The translations under genes and the position numbers were made by a program. The notes beneath the pieces were generated by a model. That model had not been told where the DNA came from. It did no database searches and saw nothing but the letters and a program-made list of their open reading frames with translations. A stretch of DNA of 64,000 nt from DAIOEK01 sp963708715. GTDB lineage: Bacteria; Chloroflexota; Anaerolineae; Anaerolineales; Anaerolineaceae. Location: contig CAVPSU010000001.1 in the NCBI GenBank assembly GCA_963708715.1, positions 2,046,001 to 2,110,000 on the forward strand. The letters run 5' to 3'. Positions within the stretch are counted from its first letter, which is position 1. Every line of letters starts with the position of its first letter. This document shows, in pieces, positions 41,293 through 50,173 of the stretch.

Positions 41293-42445
41293 CTATTTCC
41301 CATCAATATGCATTGGCATCAGTACGTACAGAAAATCCTCCTCTTCCTGACGGGATCTTCGCGACCACTCGAATGATGGCCGGTGTGTTGTGGGCGTTGA
41401 TTTCAATGACCACATTCCTGGTAGAAATGGCTTCCAGGCCATCCTGCAGAAATTTCACGTTGAAAGCGATCTCCAATTCCTGGCCTTCAACTGTGGCATC
41501 TAGCTCGATTTCACTCGCACCGGTTTCGTCGGATTCAGAGAGTAGCTGGACCTTTCCCGTTTGATCAATTCCAGGTTTCAGGTGAAAACGCACCACATTA
41601 CTGCCCTCGCGGGCGATGATGCCAGCCTGTTTACAGGCTTTGAGCAAGTCAACAGCACCAATCACTGTCCTGGTTTTGTATCCTTTGGGTAGAATCGCCT
41701 GATAGTCAGGGAACTTCCCATCAATCAACTGCGAAACGATTTGCACGTTTTCGCAACGCATCGCCACTTGGCTACCCGTGGCGGGTAGACAGAGGGTGAT
41801 CTGGGACGCTTTTGTAGCTCCCAGGATCCGTACCACTTCTTTCAGGGCTGAAGCGGGAATGATCAACTGTTTCTTACCAAGAGCAACCGGTAATTCCGCT
41901 TTGCAGATTGCCAAGCGAAAACCATCCGTCGCCACCATCGAAACAGATTTCCCGTCAATATTCAGCAGCACTCCGGTCAGAACCGGTCGGCTATCATCCA
42001 TCGAAGCAGCGAACGCTGTTTTTAGAATCATCTCTTTGAGAATGTTTACTTCCAGGGATACACCATCAGAAAAATCAAATACTGGGATGGTTGGAAATTC
42101 GGATGCCTCTACTCCTTTGACAACTCCTTTGTAAGAACCACATTTCAGGGATGCTTCAGGTTTTCCATTCACTGAAAACACAATCTCCGGTTCCGTCAGG
42201 GAATTGACCACATCAGTTAACGTCTTGGCAGGCAAGGTTATTCCCAACTCGCCGTCCATATTGGCATCCATCCAAAGCGTAACACCCATAGTCAGGTCAG
42301 TAGCAGAAAGGCGTAATTGCCCTTCATCCTTATTGAGCAGCACATTCGATAGGATTGGTAAATGAGAATGTGATCCTACCGCCCGCCCGACAATCGCCAG
42401 ACTATCGGCAAATGTACCCTTTTGAACAATCACTTTGCATGTCAT
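41293..42445 (-). CDS. dnaN: DNA polymerase III beta clamp (DnaN paralogue), C-terminal frame break
   Basis: About 384 residues with the sliding-clamp fold: HLPILSNVLLNKDEGQLRLS and ATDLTMGV in domain I, EFPTIPVFDFSDGVSLEV in domain II, and DSRPVLTGVLLNIDGKSVSM with ATDGFRLA. The familiar clamp ending YVLMPMHI is present only after a one-base shift near 41350; the unshifted frame ends in an unrelated NAY tail at 41303. ATG 42445 is chosen for the AAGGAG site just upstream. Bacteria carry a chromosomal dnaN next to dnaA; this copy sits among element genes, so it is an element-encoded clamp, perhaps serving element replication or repair. Confidence 0.9.
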
Positions 42446-42469
42446 ACTGGATCTCCTTGTTTTTATATC

Positions 42470-42500
42470 AGACACGCAGGATTTCTTTCCCTGCGTGTCT
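42470..42500 (-). terminator. Intercistronic hairpin between dnaN and the gene at 42943
   Basis: AGACACGCAGG pairs perfectly with CCTGCGTGTCT (11 bp), just past the stop of the upstream gene and 25 bp before dnaN. It could be a terminator or an RNA processing site. Confidence 0.5.
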
Positions 42501-42508
42501 TAGTTGGT

Positions 42509-42943
42509 TTAGAATTCGTCGAATAAATCAGCAGATGCACCACCATCTGGCCAATATGCCTCGTCATCCCCTAAGCGAATTGCATTTTCGTATTGCTCAG
42601 TGAGGGAGCCTTCGTCATCTTCCTCATTTGGCGAGCTCATGAAAGCCATGAAAGTGGGTTGATCCGTGGTATAAGCGCGGACGGAATTGCGCCAGAAAAG
42701 CACATCATCATTTTGAAGAACCTTCTGGATTCCTTGCGCCAAGTCGATTAAAAAGTCTTCTTCCAATCGATCTGGAGGCAATCCGTGATCAGACAGGGTG
42801 TGAGCGATCTCTTCAGCGATTTGTCCCCATGTGATTGAGAAAGCCGGCTTCTCCATTGAAAACCCGGCATGCGCCAGGATTTTGGATACCTCGAAACCTG
42901 ATTCAAGGTATTCCAGTTGTTGTAGTGTGGGTAGTTGATCCAT
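42509..42943 (-). CDS. Acidic hypothetical element protein
   Basis: A 144-residue acidic protein (many Asp and Glu, tail SADLFDEF) beginning MDQLPTLQQLEYLESGFEVS. No transmembrane segment and no known domain were recognised. It lies between radC and dnaN. Its acidic C-terminus could mimic DNA or contact a DNA-binding partner, but that is speculation. Confidence 0.6.
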   Translation of the reverse strand: MDQLPTLQQLEYLESGFEVSKILAHAGFSMEKPAFSITWGQIAEEIAHTLSDHGLPPDRLEEDFLIDLAQGIQKVLQNDDVLFWRNSVRAYTTDQPTFMAFMSSPNEEDDEGSLTEQYENAIRLGDDEAYWPDGGASADLFDEF

Positions 42944-42959
42944 TTTTATCTCCTGTGAA

Positions 42960-43680
42960 TTATGAAAATCCCAACCCTTTTTCCTTGAGGGATACCCAGC
43001 GGGATAATCCGATCACCAGATGATCCACAACGCTTACATCCAAGAGCTTTCCTGCTTGGACAATGGCTCGGGTCACACTGACATCTTCTGGGCTGGGGGT
43101 TGGATCTGTGGACGGGATGGTTGTGCGCGATCAGGATTGCCGCTGCATTCCGTTGTAGTGCCGGTTTGAAAAGTTCACCGACACGCACCATCGAGGAATT
43201 AAGCGAGCCGTGGTAAATCTCGATCACGTCTAACATGCGATTGCGTGTGTCGAGCGGCATCACCACCATGTATTCCTGTTCGCGATGCGCCAACATCGGC
43301 ATCAGTATCTGAGCTGCATCTCCAGGTGAGTGAATCGTCGGACGTTCATCTTCTGGTTGCAGCAGTTTCCGTCCGAGTGCTAAGGCTGCTTTGAGCCGCA
43401 GGGCTGTTAAGTTACTTACCCCTGGTACTTTAGCGATCTCGTTGACATGGGCCTGGGCAATCTTCTGGATCGTGCCAAATTGCGTCAGCAGTCGTTCGGC
43501 GGATTCGATTTGATTTGCACCACCAATGATGACAGCCAGCAATTCAGCCAGACTGCATGCGTCTGAGTCTTTACTTACCCGGAAAGATGGTTGCTCTCGA
43601 ACGGGTAGATGCTTGAGTCGGGGGAAACTGTAAGTTTGCGGATATGTAGTTTCGATGAGAAACGGTTGTATGTCGTTCAT
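42960..43680 (-). CDS. radC: RadC/JAB-domain DNA repair protein, one frame break
   Basis: About 240 residues. A helix-hairpin-helix region (AKVPGVSNLTALRLKAALAL) precedes the JAB metal-binding domain: YMVVMPLDTRNRMLDV, VGELFKPALQRNAAAILIAH and NHP. A one-base shift in CCCG near 43118 restores STDPTPSPEDVSVTRAIVQA and DHLVIGLSRWVSLKE, the normal RadC ending, which stops at 42960. The unshifted frame ends in unrelated sequence at 42946. RadC-like JAB proteins are frequent in ICEs and plasmids; their biochemical role remains unsettled. Confidence 0.85.
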
Positions 43681-43699
43681 GTCTATCTCCTTTGAAAAA

Positions 43700-43733
43700 G
43701 GGGACAGACCACCCCTGGAGGGATGCTGTCCCC
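43700..43733 (-). terminator. Terminator-like hairpin upstream of radC
   Basis: GGGGACAG pairs with CTGTCCCC. On the minus strand the stem is followed by TTTTTC, as in an intrinsic terminator, and radC begins 20 bp further on. It belongs to a family of A-rich-flanked GGACA hairpins found between minus-strand cistrons. Confidence 0.55.
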
Positions 43734-43752
43734 TCCATTGGGGCTGTGAGTT

Positions 43753-43890
43753 TCATGCAGTCGGGTCGTATCCAGTTTCCTGGAAAACCTTGCGGTTGAT
43801 GGCTTCGCACTCCTCCCAGGTCATCAATTCATCCCGCCTAACACCAGGGTATCCAGGAGCGGGTGGGATCAGCCAGGGATTTTCGGCAAA
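43753..43890 (-). CDS. Possible small ORF, start uncertain
   Basis: A protein-like stretch of about 45 residues (FAENPWLIPPAPGYPGVRRD, then ELMTWEECEAINRKVFQETG) ends at 43753. A ribosome-site-like GAAAGGAT is present, but no ATG or GTG follows in frame; the run of eight A residues there suggests a missing base. Function unknown. Confidence 0.35.
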   Translation of the reverse strand, partial: FAENPWLIPPAPGYPGVRRDELMTWEECEAINRKVFQETGYDPTA

Positions 43891-43906
43891 GTTTTTTTTG
43901 ATCCTT

Positions 43907-44647
43907 TCAGTCTTTGGCCTGCAGAAAATGATGCAAACCACCATTCGTGCAGCGCCAGCCCAATTCCTTTGTGTATTTGCCGTCCCAATTCCGATCGCGG
44001 TAGGTCTTGCTTCCGCAGATCGGACAGGGTGGCATTCCTTCTGGATCAGGGGCGCGAGCGCCACCGGCTTGAAGATATAGCCGAACAGCCTCAATCGCTT
44101 CGCAATAAGTTGCACCACACGAGCATTCCTTGTTTTTATTGACCCGATGAAATCGTTGTGAACTCCCAGAGCCAAAATCTACCAGGTATAGATAACCCTG
44201 GATAGACACGGTTGGCGTAGCAACTGGGAAGCTCTCTCGGATCATTGGCCTTTTGAAGTTCTTTTGGATCGTGCTGCGACCTCTTTCCAGAAGAGCTGGA
44301 TTACTCGGAGAAGGTGCGGTCTTCATAAGCACTCTCCAGAAACCAGTCTGCAGGGGATACTCTGATCTGGGAACTGGCAGTTGAACTTTTATTTCATTTT
44401 CCTGAGCCGGTTCTTCAATCAGTTCTTCGACCGGATCGCTCTCAATTTGAACGTCCCTTAAGTGCGGGATAAGAACGATCGACGTGCTGTCCTGATACGG
44501 ACCACCATGACTGTTCTTGGTAAATGGTTCCAGTCCATTCAGAGCACGTACCCAGGCTGTCCCAGGTCGTGGCCCCTTTCCCAATACTTCAACCGGAATG
44601 ACCGCATCTCCATAACAAGTACCTATTGTGATTTCTGCTTTGACCAT
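43907..44647 (-). CDS. Zinc-binding hypothetical element protein
   Basis: A 246-residue protein with an N-terminal half containing SIVLIPHLRDVQIE and a C-terminal half with two cysteine groups: ECSCGATYCEAIEAVRLYLQ and PPCPICGSKTYRDRNW, ending with WRCTNGGLHHF. The CxC...C cluster resembles a SWIM-type zinc finger and the second a zinc ribbon. It may therefore bind nucleic acid. GGAGGAAC lies upstream of ATG 44647. No named family was recognised. Confidence 0.65.
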   Translation of the reverse strand: MVKAEITIGTCYGDAVIPVEVLGKGPRPGTAWVRALNGLEPFTKNSHGGPYQDSTSIVLIPHLRDVQIESDPVEELIEEPAQENEIKVQLPVPRSEYPLQTGFWRVLMKTAPSPSNPALLERGRSTIQKNFKRPMIRESFPVATPTVSIQGYLYLVDFGSGSSQRFHRVNKNKECSCGATYCEAIEAVRLYLQAGGARAPDPEGMPPCPICGSKTYRDRNWDGKYTKELGWRCTNGGLHHFLQAKD

Positions 44648-44679
44648 GTGTTCCTCCTGTGTTTTTCATCTAAAATAGA

Positions 44680-44709
44680 AAAGGACATACCCGAATTGGC
44701 ATGTCCTTT
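44680..44709 (-). terminator. Terminator downstream of ssb
   Basis: AAAGGACAT pairs with ATGTCCTTT and, on the minus strand, runs into TTCTATTTT. It lies 32 bp past the ssb stop and before the zinc-protein gene. Confidence 0.65.
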
Positions 44710-44740
44710 GTTGTGCTTCGCCTTTGATTTAACTGAAGAG

Positions 44741-45163
44741 CTAGAATGGGATGTCGCTCGCATCCGGATTTGCACCAGACTGACCATTCACGGGCGAGTT
44801 CCTGATTCATCCTGATCTTCACGACCGGAAAGAAAACGTACAGTTGAGGCGGTTACCTCAAATGAAGCGCCAACCTTCCCATTGTTTTCCCAGATATGCG
44901 GTCCACCGGTTTCAGGATCCGGTGTAAGACGGCCTTCAACCAGAACTTTGCTTCCTTTGTGAAGGAATTCATTGCAGGCTTCAGCCTGTTTTCCCCAAAC
45001 GGTGATGCGAAACCAGGTGGTTTCCTTGACCGGCTGTCCATTCTGTGCCGTTATACCGACGGTTGGTGGCAACCGATAAGGTCGTGACCGGTTGCCCGCT
45101 GGGGGTGAAGCGCATTTCGGGGTCTTTTCCCAGATTTCCGATGAGAATGATGGTTTGGTACAT
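44741..45163 (-). CDS. ssb: Single-stranded DNA-binding protein, two frame breaks
   Basis: Start MYQTIILIGNLGKDPEMRFT with the OB-fold core. The frame shifts near 45050 into NGQPVKETTWFRITVWGKQA and LHKGSKVLVEGRLTPDPETG, then shifts again near 44800 into NSPVNGQSGANPDASDIPF, which stops at 44741. The DIPF end is the acidic C-terminal tip that recruits partner proteins, so the joined length of ~140 residues is a normal bacterial SSB. It binds single-stranded DNA and, with the Rad52-like protein, RadC and clamp, forms the element's DNA-maintenance set. Confidence 0.9.
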
Positions 45164-45198
45164 TGTGATTTTCCTTTCTGATTTATGTGAGGGTGGGT

Positions 45199-45991
45199 TT
45201 ACGCGGCAACGGATGCCGGCGTGGTTGTGCTGCGTTGACCTGTCAACCAGGTGCGCAGTTCATCTTTCGATGCAGGAGCTTTGCCAGTTTTCTCTTTAAA
45301 CTGGTCAAATGCTTCCTGTTCGGAGACATTGCCATTGACACTGACACCGTCGCCATATTTGCGCACTACCGGTAGAGGTAGGCACAGGTGTTGAAACAAC
45401 GGGGCGTGAAGACTGAGAGGCAGTGGGTGAATTTGCACCAGTAGACCGGTTTTGTTCTAACCCGGCATTCTGGGCAATTTCTTTGTCATACAGCGAATTT
45501 CCAAACTGTTCACCCATCTGGCGGAAGCAGCGCTTCAGACAGTCTGTCGCAGAACCAGCCAACGCCATGTCCAGAGCTTCCGGAGTGTCTCCTGTGAAAA
45601 CACATCGTCCCAAATCAGCATGACAGTACAATTTTCCATCGAGGTCGACGGTCACCTTACCGGTGATATACACCAGACCAACTTCCTCGGTCTGGACATT
45701 GCCGTTGGCATCGAGTGACGGGACTTTACGCTTTTCCTGCTGGTTCCAGATCAACACTTTTTTTTGCCAGCGCACGATGACCGGTTCACCAATCAGGTCG
45801 AAAGACCAGGTAAATCCAAAAATGCTGTTGGCTCGGTCAATGACATCGTATCCTTCCAGGTAAGGGACAGATCCCATTCCTGGTGCTTGCCGGCGTTTCA
45901 CTCGGGACATATCCAGAGGTTGACGCAGTTCCCAGAGAATGCGGCTCAGCCGATCACCCAGGCTCCCATCGTTTGAGGGGATTGAATTCAT
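45199..45991 (-). CDS. Rad52/Rad22-like single-strand annealing protein, one frame break
   Basis: About 263 residues. The N-terminal ~165 residues have the Rad52-type annealing core: SVPYLEGYDVIDRANSIFGF, then TWSFDLIGEP, and ALDMALAGSATDCLKRCFRQ with GEQFGNSLYDKE. A low-complexity Ser/Thr/Pro linker follows. A shift near 45365 leads to a C-terminal helical tail (KYGDGVSVNGNVSEQEAF, DQFKEKTGKAPASKDELRTW). Rad52-like proteins anneal complementary single strands for recombination in phages and ICEs. It ends 36 bp before ssb. Confidence 0.85.
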
Positions 45992-46076
45992 TCATGTGAT
46001 TCTCCTTTTCTGTTATGTGGAATTTGATTTTGCGCCGCTTCTAATAGACGGACACCTTCAATGTGTTTGCAGAGAA

Positions 46077-46308
46077 TTAGTGGTCCTCGCTGTTGGATAG
46101 TCCATACAGGTACAGGCCCAGTCGATTCCCAACAAAATCACTTTGTGAGGGTTTCAATGAAACGACATACGGTAACTTGTCGCCATTTTTGACCGTCCAT
46201 TGTTGGGGATGAAGTCCGGGTGACCAGGAACTTACCAGCGAGGATGGCAGATCGTGCACGTTCAGTTCGTTCAGCTTGTGCTTGAATAAGATCTTGTGTT
46301 ACTTGCAT
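46077..46308 (-). CDS. Small hypothetical element protein, one frame break
   Basis: ATG 46308 has AAGGAGG upstream and starts MQVTQDLIQAQAERTERARS. Near 46195 the frame must shift to continue with NGDKLPYVVSLKPSQSDFVG and NRLGLYLYG to the stop at 46077, giving about 77 residues. No known domain was recognised. Two CCAACGTT motifs lie upstream. Confidence 0.5.
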
Positions 46309-46349
46309 AATCCTCCTTGTGAAAATATCCAACGTTGAATTGAGAAAAA

Positions 46350-46593
46350 TCAGATACGAAAGACCAACCCTTGGAAAAGCGCCAAGAGTGTTCCAACGTT
46401 TTTGACTACCCGTGAAAAATCACAGGGCAGAGAACGCCAGGGGAGAAGCCAGTTGCTTCTTCGCTGGCATTCGCTGCCCTGTAATGTGTGTATATATGGG
46501 TGGATAAAGAATTCTTTATCCACCCACGTGACATGTGCCCCTTCAAACTGATACCCGATAGGCATATTAGGGAGGGGGATTGTTTTCTCCATG
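46350..46593 (-). CDS. Doubtful small ORF overlapping a long hairpin
   Basis: ATG 46593, preceded by AGAAAGG, starts MEKTIPLPNMPIGYQFEGAH and reads on through VDKEFFIHPYIHT. The rest of the frame runs through a long inverted repeat and looks non-coding, so the real end is probably lost. Function unknown. Confidence 0.3.
46423..46481 (-). repeat. Long imperfect inverted repeat
   Basis: An 18-nt arm (46423-46440, CAGGGCAGAGAACGCCAG) can pair with 46464-46481 (CTGGCATTCGCTGCCCTG) across a 23-nt loop, with a few mismatches in the middle. It may be a terminator without U-tract or a structured RNA element. Confidence 0.55.
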
Positions 46594-46818
46594 TGATATG
46601 AACCTTTCTGCTTCTCAGCACGCCAAGACGCCTCCAAGAGAGGAAAAGGTTGTTTGTTAAAGTGCAATCCCACAATCCGGGGACTCCCGGAAACAAAAAG
46701 GAGGATCACTCACTCCCAATACCAAAGGGAGCTTGACGATGACAGGTCTCGAAATCCAGCTTGCTTTACGCAAGGGATTCGGACGTCATCTTGTGATCCT
46801 CCACGTAACCCTGAAGTA

Positions 46819-46911
46819 TTAAGAATTCACTTCAGGTCTGAACTCATCCATCTCTCTATTTTTTACACGCTTAGGTCTTTTGCAGGTAATCCAAAAAGAA
46901 TAATTACCCAT
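46819..46911 (-). CDS. Possible very small ORF
   Basis: ATG 46911, with GAAGG five bases upstream, encodes a 30-residue basic peptide (MGNYSFWITCKRPKRVKN, then REMDEFRPEVNS). It lies directly after the OB-fold gene. The stretch 46600-46818 that follows has only tiny frames and no supported gene. Confidence 0.3.
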   Translation of the reverse strand: MGNYSFWITCKRPKRVKNREMDEFRPEVNS

Positions 46912-46941
46912 GCTCACCTTCGGTTTCGTTGACTGGATGAG

Positions 46942-47467
46942 TTAATCAGCAGTTGTGTCAATTTCTCCAGAAGCAGATACTTTCTCACTTGAATCATTTT
47001 CTGCTTCAGCGTGCTTGCCAGTAGTAACTCTCTCAATTGATCTGGTTTTTTTCTCATTCGGTGCGGCTGCATCCAACACAATGATGCGCCTGGCGACTGC
47101 TTCAACCACATTTCGGTCAATGAGCACCTGGTTTTGTTTCAAATCACATGCTTTGATATCCACTGCCAGGTCAGCACAGTTTTTGGATTTCCGGGCTTTG
47201 CTGATAAATTCTTCCAGGCTTTCCCGGTAATCCCGAGATTGAAGGAAACCATGCACTCGCAATCGCATACCTCGTCGGATATGGATCAGACCATTCGCTC
47301 CACCATTGACCCGAACGTTGATGTAATCACCTGCATCCCGTTCCAGATCCAAGTTTCTTGGCTGGTAGATCGCTGTCTCGATAAATTACCAACCGGAAGA
47401 ACAGGTCATCCATGAATTTCCATGGATCACGTACCACAATCCCTTCCAGAACTACTTCATTGATCAA
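46942..47467 (-). CDS. OB-fold, SSB-related protein, one frame break
   Basis: A TTG at 47467, five bases after AAGGAGG, starts INEVVLEGIVVRDPWKFMDD and LFFRLVIYRDSDLP, an SSB-like OB-fold opening. Near 47345 the frame shifts by one and continues DAGDYINVRVNGGANGLIHI, then RRGMRLRVHGFLQSRDYRES. The last ~70 residues are charged and probably disordered (KKTRSIERVTTG, SSEKVSASGE). About 174 residues in total. It is likely a second single-strand DNA-binding protein of the element and is the first gene behind one of the shared promoter-leader modules. Confidence 0.6.
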
Positions 47468-47516
47468 AAGACCTCCTTGTGCCAGAATCCTTCTCAATTG
47501 GGGTTTAAAATAAAAT

Positions 47517-47613
47517 GCCGGACAGATCCCAGTGGGTTATGTCCGGCCAACGATAGATGAAAAGAAGTATTCAGTTGTAATCAGAGTATAGCAATTACAA
47601 GGGGCTTATCCTA
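47517..47613 (-). promoter_or_regulatory. Shared promoter-leader module, copy A
   Basis: On the minus strand: TAGGAT (47608-47613), 17 bp, TATACT (47585-47590), then about 35 nt to the conserved CGTTGG box, then the hairpin GCCGGACA/TGTCCGGC (47517-47547, nested CCCA/TGGG) followed by ATTTTATTTT. The hairpin plus T tract resembles an intrinsic terminator placed before the first gene (47467), as in an attenuator. Very similar modules are at 49.5 and 63.8 kb. Confidence 0.65.
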
Positions 47614-47858
47614 GATGGTCAATTTCTAATCCAAATAATTTCAAAAGTCATGTATGACCATATAAGATAGAGAATTTTATATTTTACATGGCTACAGAAT
47701 ATATTGATGTCGATTTAATAAAATGTAGTAAATTGCTGGATTGATTATGACTTTCTAAACAAAATATATAAATTTGTTGTGTTTTTATATTAGATTTGAG
47801 ATTTTTGATTTGAAAATCATTCAATAATGATCTCGCTCCTTCTGGGATTTCAAATGGA
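47614..47858. other. AT-rich intergenic region
   Basis: I see no gene, RNA or convincing hairpin in this 245-bp AT-rich gap between the TadG-like gene and the copy A promoter. Confidence 0.5.
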
Positions 47859-48293
47859 TCAATGTGTGAATGCACGTAGTTTTGCCACTCCGGTTTGAGT
47901 TACCAGCACCTTAGGAACCACCGAAGGAAATAAAATGGACAAATCTGCGGACACATCGACCCGAACGGTGTTATCTCCTCCATTGACCTGAATGTTTGTC
48001 ACGAATGCATGAACCCCTTTGGCAGACAAACCTGTTGTATTGGAAGTCACATAAGATTGGGCATTCCCCCACGTCTTTGAAGTGGGTATCAGACTCCCGG
48101 TATCTTGGAAAACTTTCTGGTTGATCTCTGCAGAGGCTGCAACGGCTGCTGCGTCCGCAGCTTTTGCTACTTCCGAAATCGCATAGAAATAGCGGCCCAG
48201 TTCAATTGCCAATGCAAGGGCTGGAATCATCACCAGCCCGATGAACACCGCCCAGAAGGTCATCGAATAACCCCGCCGATCACGCAGCAGCAT
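47859..48293 (-). CDS. TadG-like pilus/secretion protein
   Basis: A 144-residue membrane-anchored protein. The N-terminus (RDRRGYSMTFWAVFIGLVMI, then PALALAIELGRYFYA) is the single hydrophobic segment typical of TadE/TadG N-terminal domains, and the remainder is an extracytoplasmic domain with SEVAKAADAAAVAASAE. The start overlaps the stop of the TadE-like gene (TAATG), so the two are translationally coupled. Together with the pilin and peptidase upstream it forms a small accessory pilus cluster. Confidence 0.7.
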   Translation of the reverse strand: MLLRDRRGYSMTFWAVFIGLVMIPALALAIELGRYFYAISEVAKAADAAAVAASAEINQKVFQDTGSLIPTSKTWGNAQSYVTSNTTGLSAKGVHAFVTNIQVNGGDNTVRVDVSADLSILFPSVVPKVLVTQTGVAKLRAFTH

Positions 48294-48703
48294 TACCAGC
48301 CCTCCTGGCGAAATGTCGAATCCGCTCGGACAGTAAACGTCTGTCCGGGCAATCCAGGAAACAAACTGGTCAAGGGAGCCATAAAATTAGGGACGCTGCC
48401 GCTTACCTGGATCTTGAGAATACTACCTGCGCTGCCTCCAGGAGCCAAGACGCTAACAGAAGTATTCTCTAATATCCCAGCTTGAGCAATTGCCGACTTT
48501 GCTCCACTCATTGCATAACAGGCCGGGCATTGCTGTGCCACACTTCCCATGCGAGCACCATGCCTGGCCGCAGCTTGCACCGCTTGCTGGGCGTAGACCA
48601 ACATTCCCAGGTTCACGATAGCCAACATCACCATAATCGCAATTGGGGTGGTAATGGCCGCTTCAAGTAATTCCATCCCACGGTTATCTTTGAGAAATTT
48701 CAT
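48293..48703 (-). CDS. TadE-like pseudopilin
   Basis: A 136-residue protein with the TadE signature: MKFLKDNRGMELLEAAITTP followed by a hydrophobic helix (IMVMLAIVNLGMLVYAQ), with the glutamate at the position expected for prepilin-like processing. ATG 48703 is used because AGGAGGAC lies just upstream; the longer frame to 48757 lacks this. TadE-type proteins are minor pilins of Flp/Tad pili. Confidence 0.78.
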   Translation of the reverse strand: MKFLKDNRGMELLEAAITTPIAIMVMLAIVNLGMLVYAQQAVQAAARHGARMGSVAQQCPACYAMSGAKSAIAQAGILENTSVSVLAPGGSAGSILKIQVSGSVPNFMAPLTSLFPGLPGQTFTVRADSTFRQEGW

Positions 48704-48765
48704 TGTCCTCCTTGAGGAAAATCGTTCTGCCAGATTTGACCATTGCTGGCAGAACATTGAAATGG

Positions 48766-48912
48766 TTAAATTCTTCCAGCAACATCAGTTACGATGGCAG
48801 CGATATTCTGTCCCAGCAACCGGTAAGCACCATAGCTGACCAGGACAACCACTGCAATGATCAAAGCGACCTCAGTCGACTCGATTCCCCGGTTATCTTT
48901 TAGGAAACGCAA
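48766..48912 (-). CDS. Flp-family pilin
   Basis: A 48-residue protein starting with TTG 48912 (AAGGAGG upstream): short charged leader LRFLKDNRG, then ESTEVALIIAVVVLVSYGAY, the Flp-type glutamate plus hydrophobic helix, ending DVAGRI. The leader is nearly identical to that of the TadE-like gene next to it, which suggests processing by the same prepilin peptidase. It is the likely major subunit of a thin type IVc pilus. Confidence 0.8.
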   Translation of the reverse strand: MRFLKDNRGIESTEVALIIAVVVLVSYGAYRLLGQNIAAIVTDVAGRI

Positions 48913-49435
48913 AGCCAATCACCTCCTTCCTTTTTAGAAATATGGATAGACAACAAACAACAAAGGTTCCACAGAATATCGATGCAACAAAAGGAATCTC
49001 TCTCTTCTTTTGTAGGCTTGCAATTACGCCCTGGATTCCCCCGGAAACTGCAATGGGGATCAGAACAATTGGATTCCCTAAGACGAGTGTCGCAGCGATC
49101 AATAGTTTCACATCTGCGCCACCCAGAATGCCAAATTCCCACAATACCCAGAATCCGAGAATGAGGGCACAAATCAAGGCTGCTGCAGGTTGGAAAATTG
49201 CAGAAAATGCGGCTAAGGTCAAACCGAAGGCCAGACGTTTCTCTCTTGGGTTGAAATCTGCTACATGGGTCAAAGCGATGGTCAGTAACACGGGAGCCCA
49301 CAATCCAATGAACAACGCATATACGCCGGCACCAACCAGTCCTCCGACGGTTAATGGCATCGGAACTTCACGGTCACGCAGATCATAGATCGTGCAGGCA
49401 AAAAACAAGGCTAATAAGGCAATGCTGGCAATCAG
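48893..49435 (-). CDS. Prepilin peptidase (TadV/CpaA-like, A24), first copy
   Basis: About 181 residues with four to six membrane helices. The two catalytic aspartate regions of aspartic prepilin peptidases are seen: TIYDLRDREVP and FGILGGADVKLL. The start is uncertain: GGAAGGAG precedes a CTG at 49435 giving LLIASIALLALFFACTI; TTG 49408 is the other option. It cleaves leader peptides of Flp and TadE-type pilins in the inner membrane. The 3' end overlaps the pilin gene by about 20 bp. Confidence 0.75.
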   Translation of the reverse strand: MIASIALLALFFACTIYDLRDREVPMPLTVGGLVGAGVYALFIGLWAPVLLTIALTHVADFNPREKRLAFGLTLAAFSAIFQPAAALICALILGFWVLWEFGILGGADVKLLIAATLVLGNPIVLIPIAVSGGIQGVIASLQKKREIPFVASIFCGTFVVCCLSIFLKRKEVIGFAFPKR

Positions 49436-49484
49436 AAGGCGCTCCTTCCCATTCTGTTATGAACGGAGTGTTTAGATAAATAAA

Positions 49485-49574
49485 GCCGGACAGAATCCCA
49501 GAAGGTTCTATCCGGCCAACGATTAATTAATGATTGTCTATCTCTAATTATAGTGATGGAATGTCGTTATCCAA
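49485..49574 (-). promoter_or_regulatory. Shared promoter-leader module, copy B
   Basis: On the minus strand: TTGGAT (49569-49574), 16 bp, TATAAT (49547-49552), then the ATCGTTGGCCGGA box and the hairpin GCCGGA..TCCGGC with inner AGAA/TTCT (49485-49516), followed by TTTATTTAT. The layout is the same as copies A and C. It drives the small pilin cluster (49435 to 47859). Confidence 0.65.
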
Positions 49575-49966
49575 GGTGGACAAATTTGATGACAATATGC
49601 CATTTTCCTTTCATGCTTTAAGCATTAATATCTAATTCTAATGGTACTGAAAGTAGTGGAAGGTAATTCCATATCCCACGAATTATGCATTTATCTGAAC
49701 CAGGATATGTTAGGTTACTGCACCCAGTTGTATGCATAAATCAGGTCGCACATAAGAACCACTAAATGAATTTCTGCCTCTAAAACGGGACTTCGTAGGC
49801 GAAGACGTGCGGATTACCAAATGCATCTGCAAGAACTAGACTATTCAGTATGCTTACAGGAATCGGATATCCGGCTGGAACAGCCGAACCAGAAACGGAA
49901 CCTACTGGTTCGGAACATAATAACAATACTTATTATATGTTGGACTAAAACACCAAGAACCACTAG
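49575..49966. other. Intergenic region, no gene seen
   Basis: No coding frame is convincing in this 390-bp stretch. One inverted repeat (CCGAACCAG near 49883 with CTGGTTCGG near 49905) could form a hairpin beyond the end of the zinc-ribbon gene. Confidence 0.4.
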
Positions 49967-50173
49967 TCACAGTAGCATCCAAAAGCACGGAAGGTTGGTT
50001 ACAACGTCATAAGGAACGATGGATCTAAACTTCCCCTCAACTCGTGGTAATTTTCTTGGATCATGTTTAGGTCGAATAATATTTTTTTTAGTTTGCCAAG
50101 TTTTGGATAAGCATTTTGGACAATTAGGATGATGGTCTGCATCCCATGTGAAACCGCATTGACTACAAGTCAC
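49967..50173 (-). CDS. Small zinc-ribbon protein
   Basis: A 68-residue protein starting at GTG 50173, with AAAGGGAG upstream: CSQCGFTWDADHHPNCPKCL forms a zinc ribbon with CxxC at both ends, followed by a basic stretch (KKNIIRPKHDPRK). It may bind nucleic acid. It stands alone between the two pilus clusters. Confidence 0.5.
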   Translation of the reverse strand: MTCSQCGFTWDADHHPNCPKCLSKTWQTKKNIIRPKHDPRKLPRVEGKFRSIVPYDVVTNLPCFWMLL

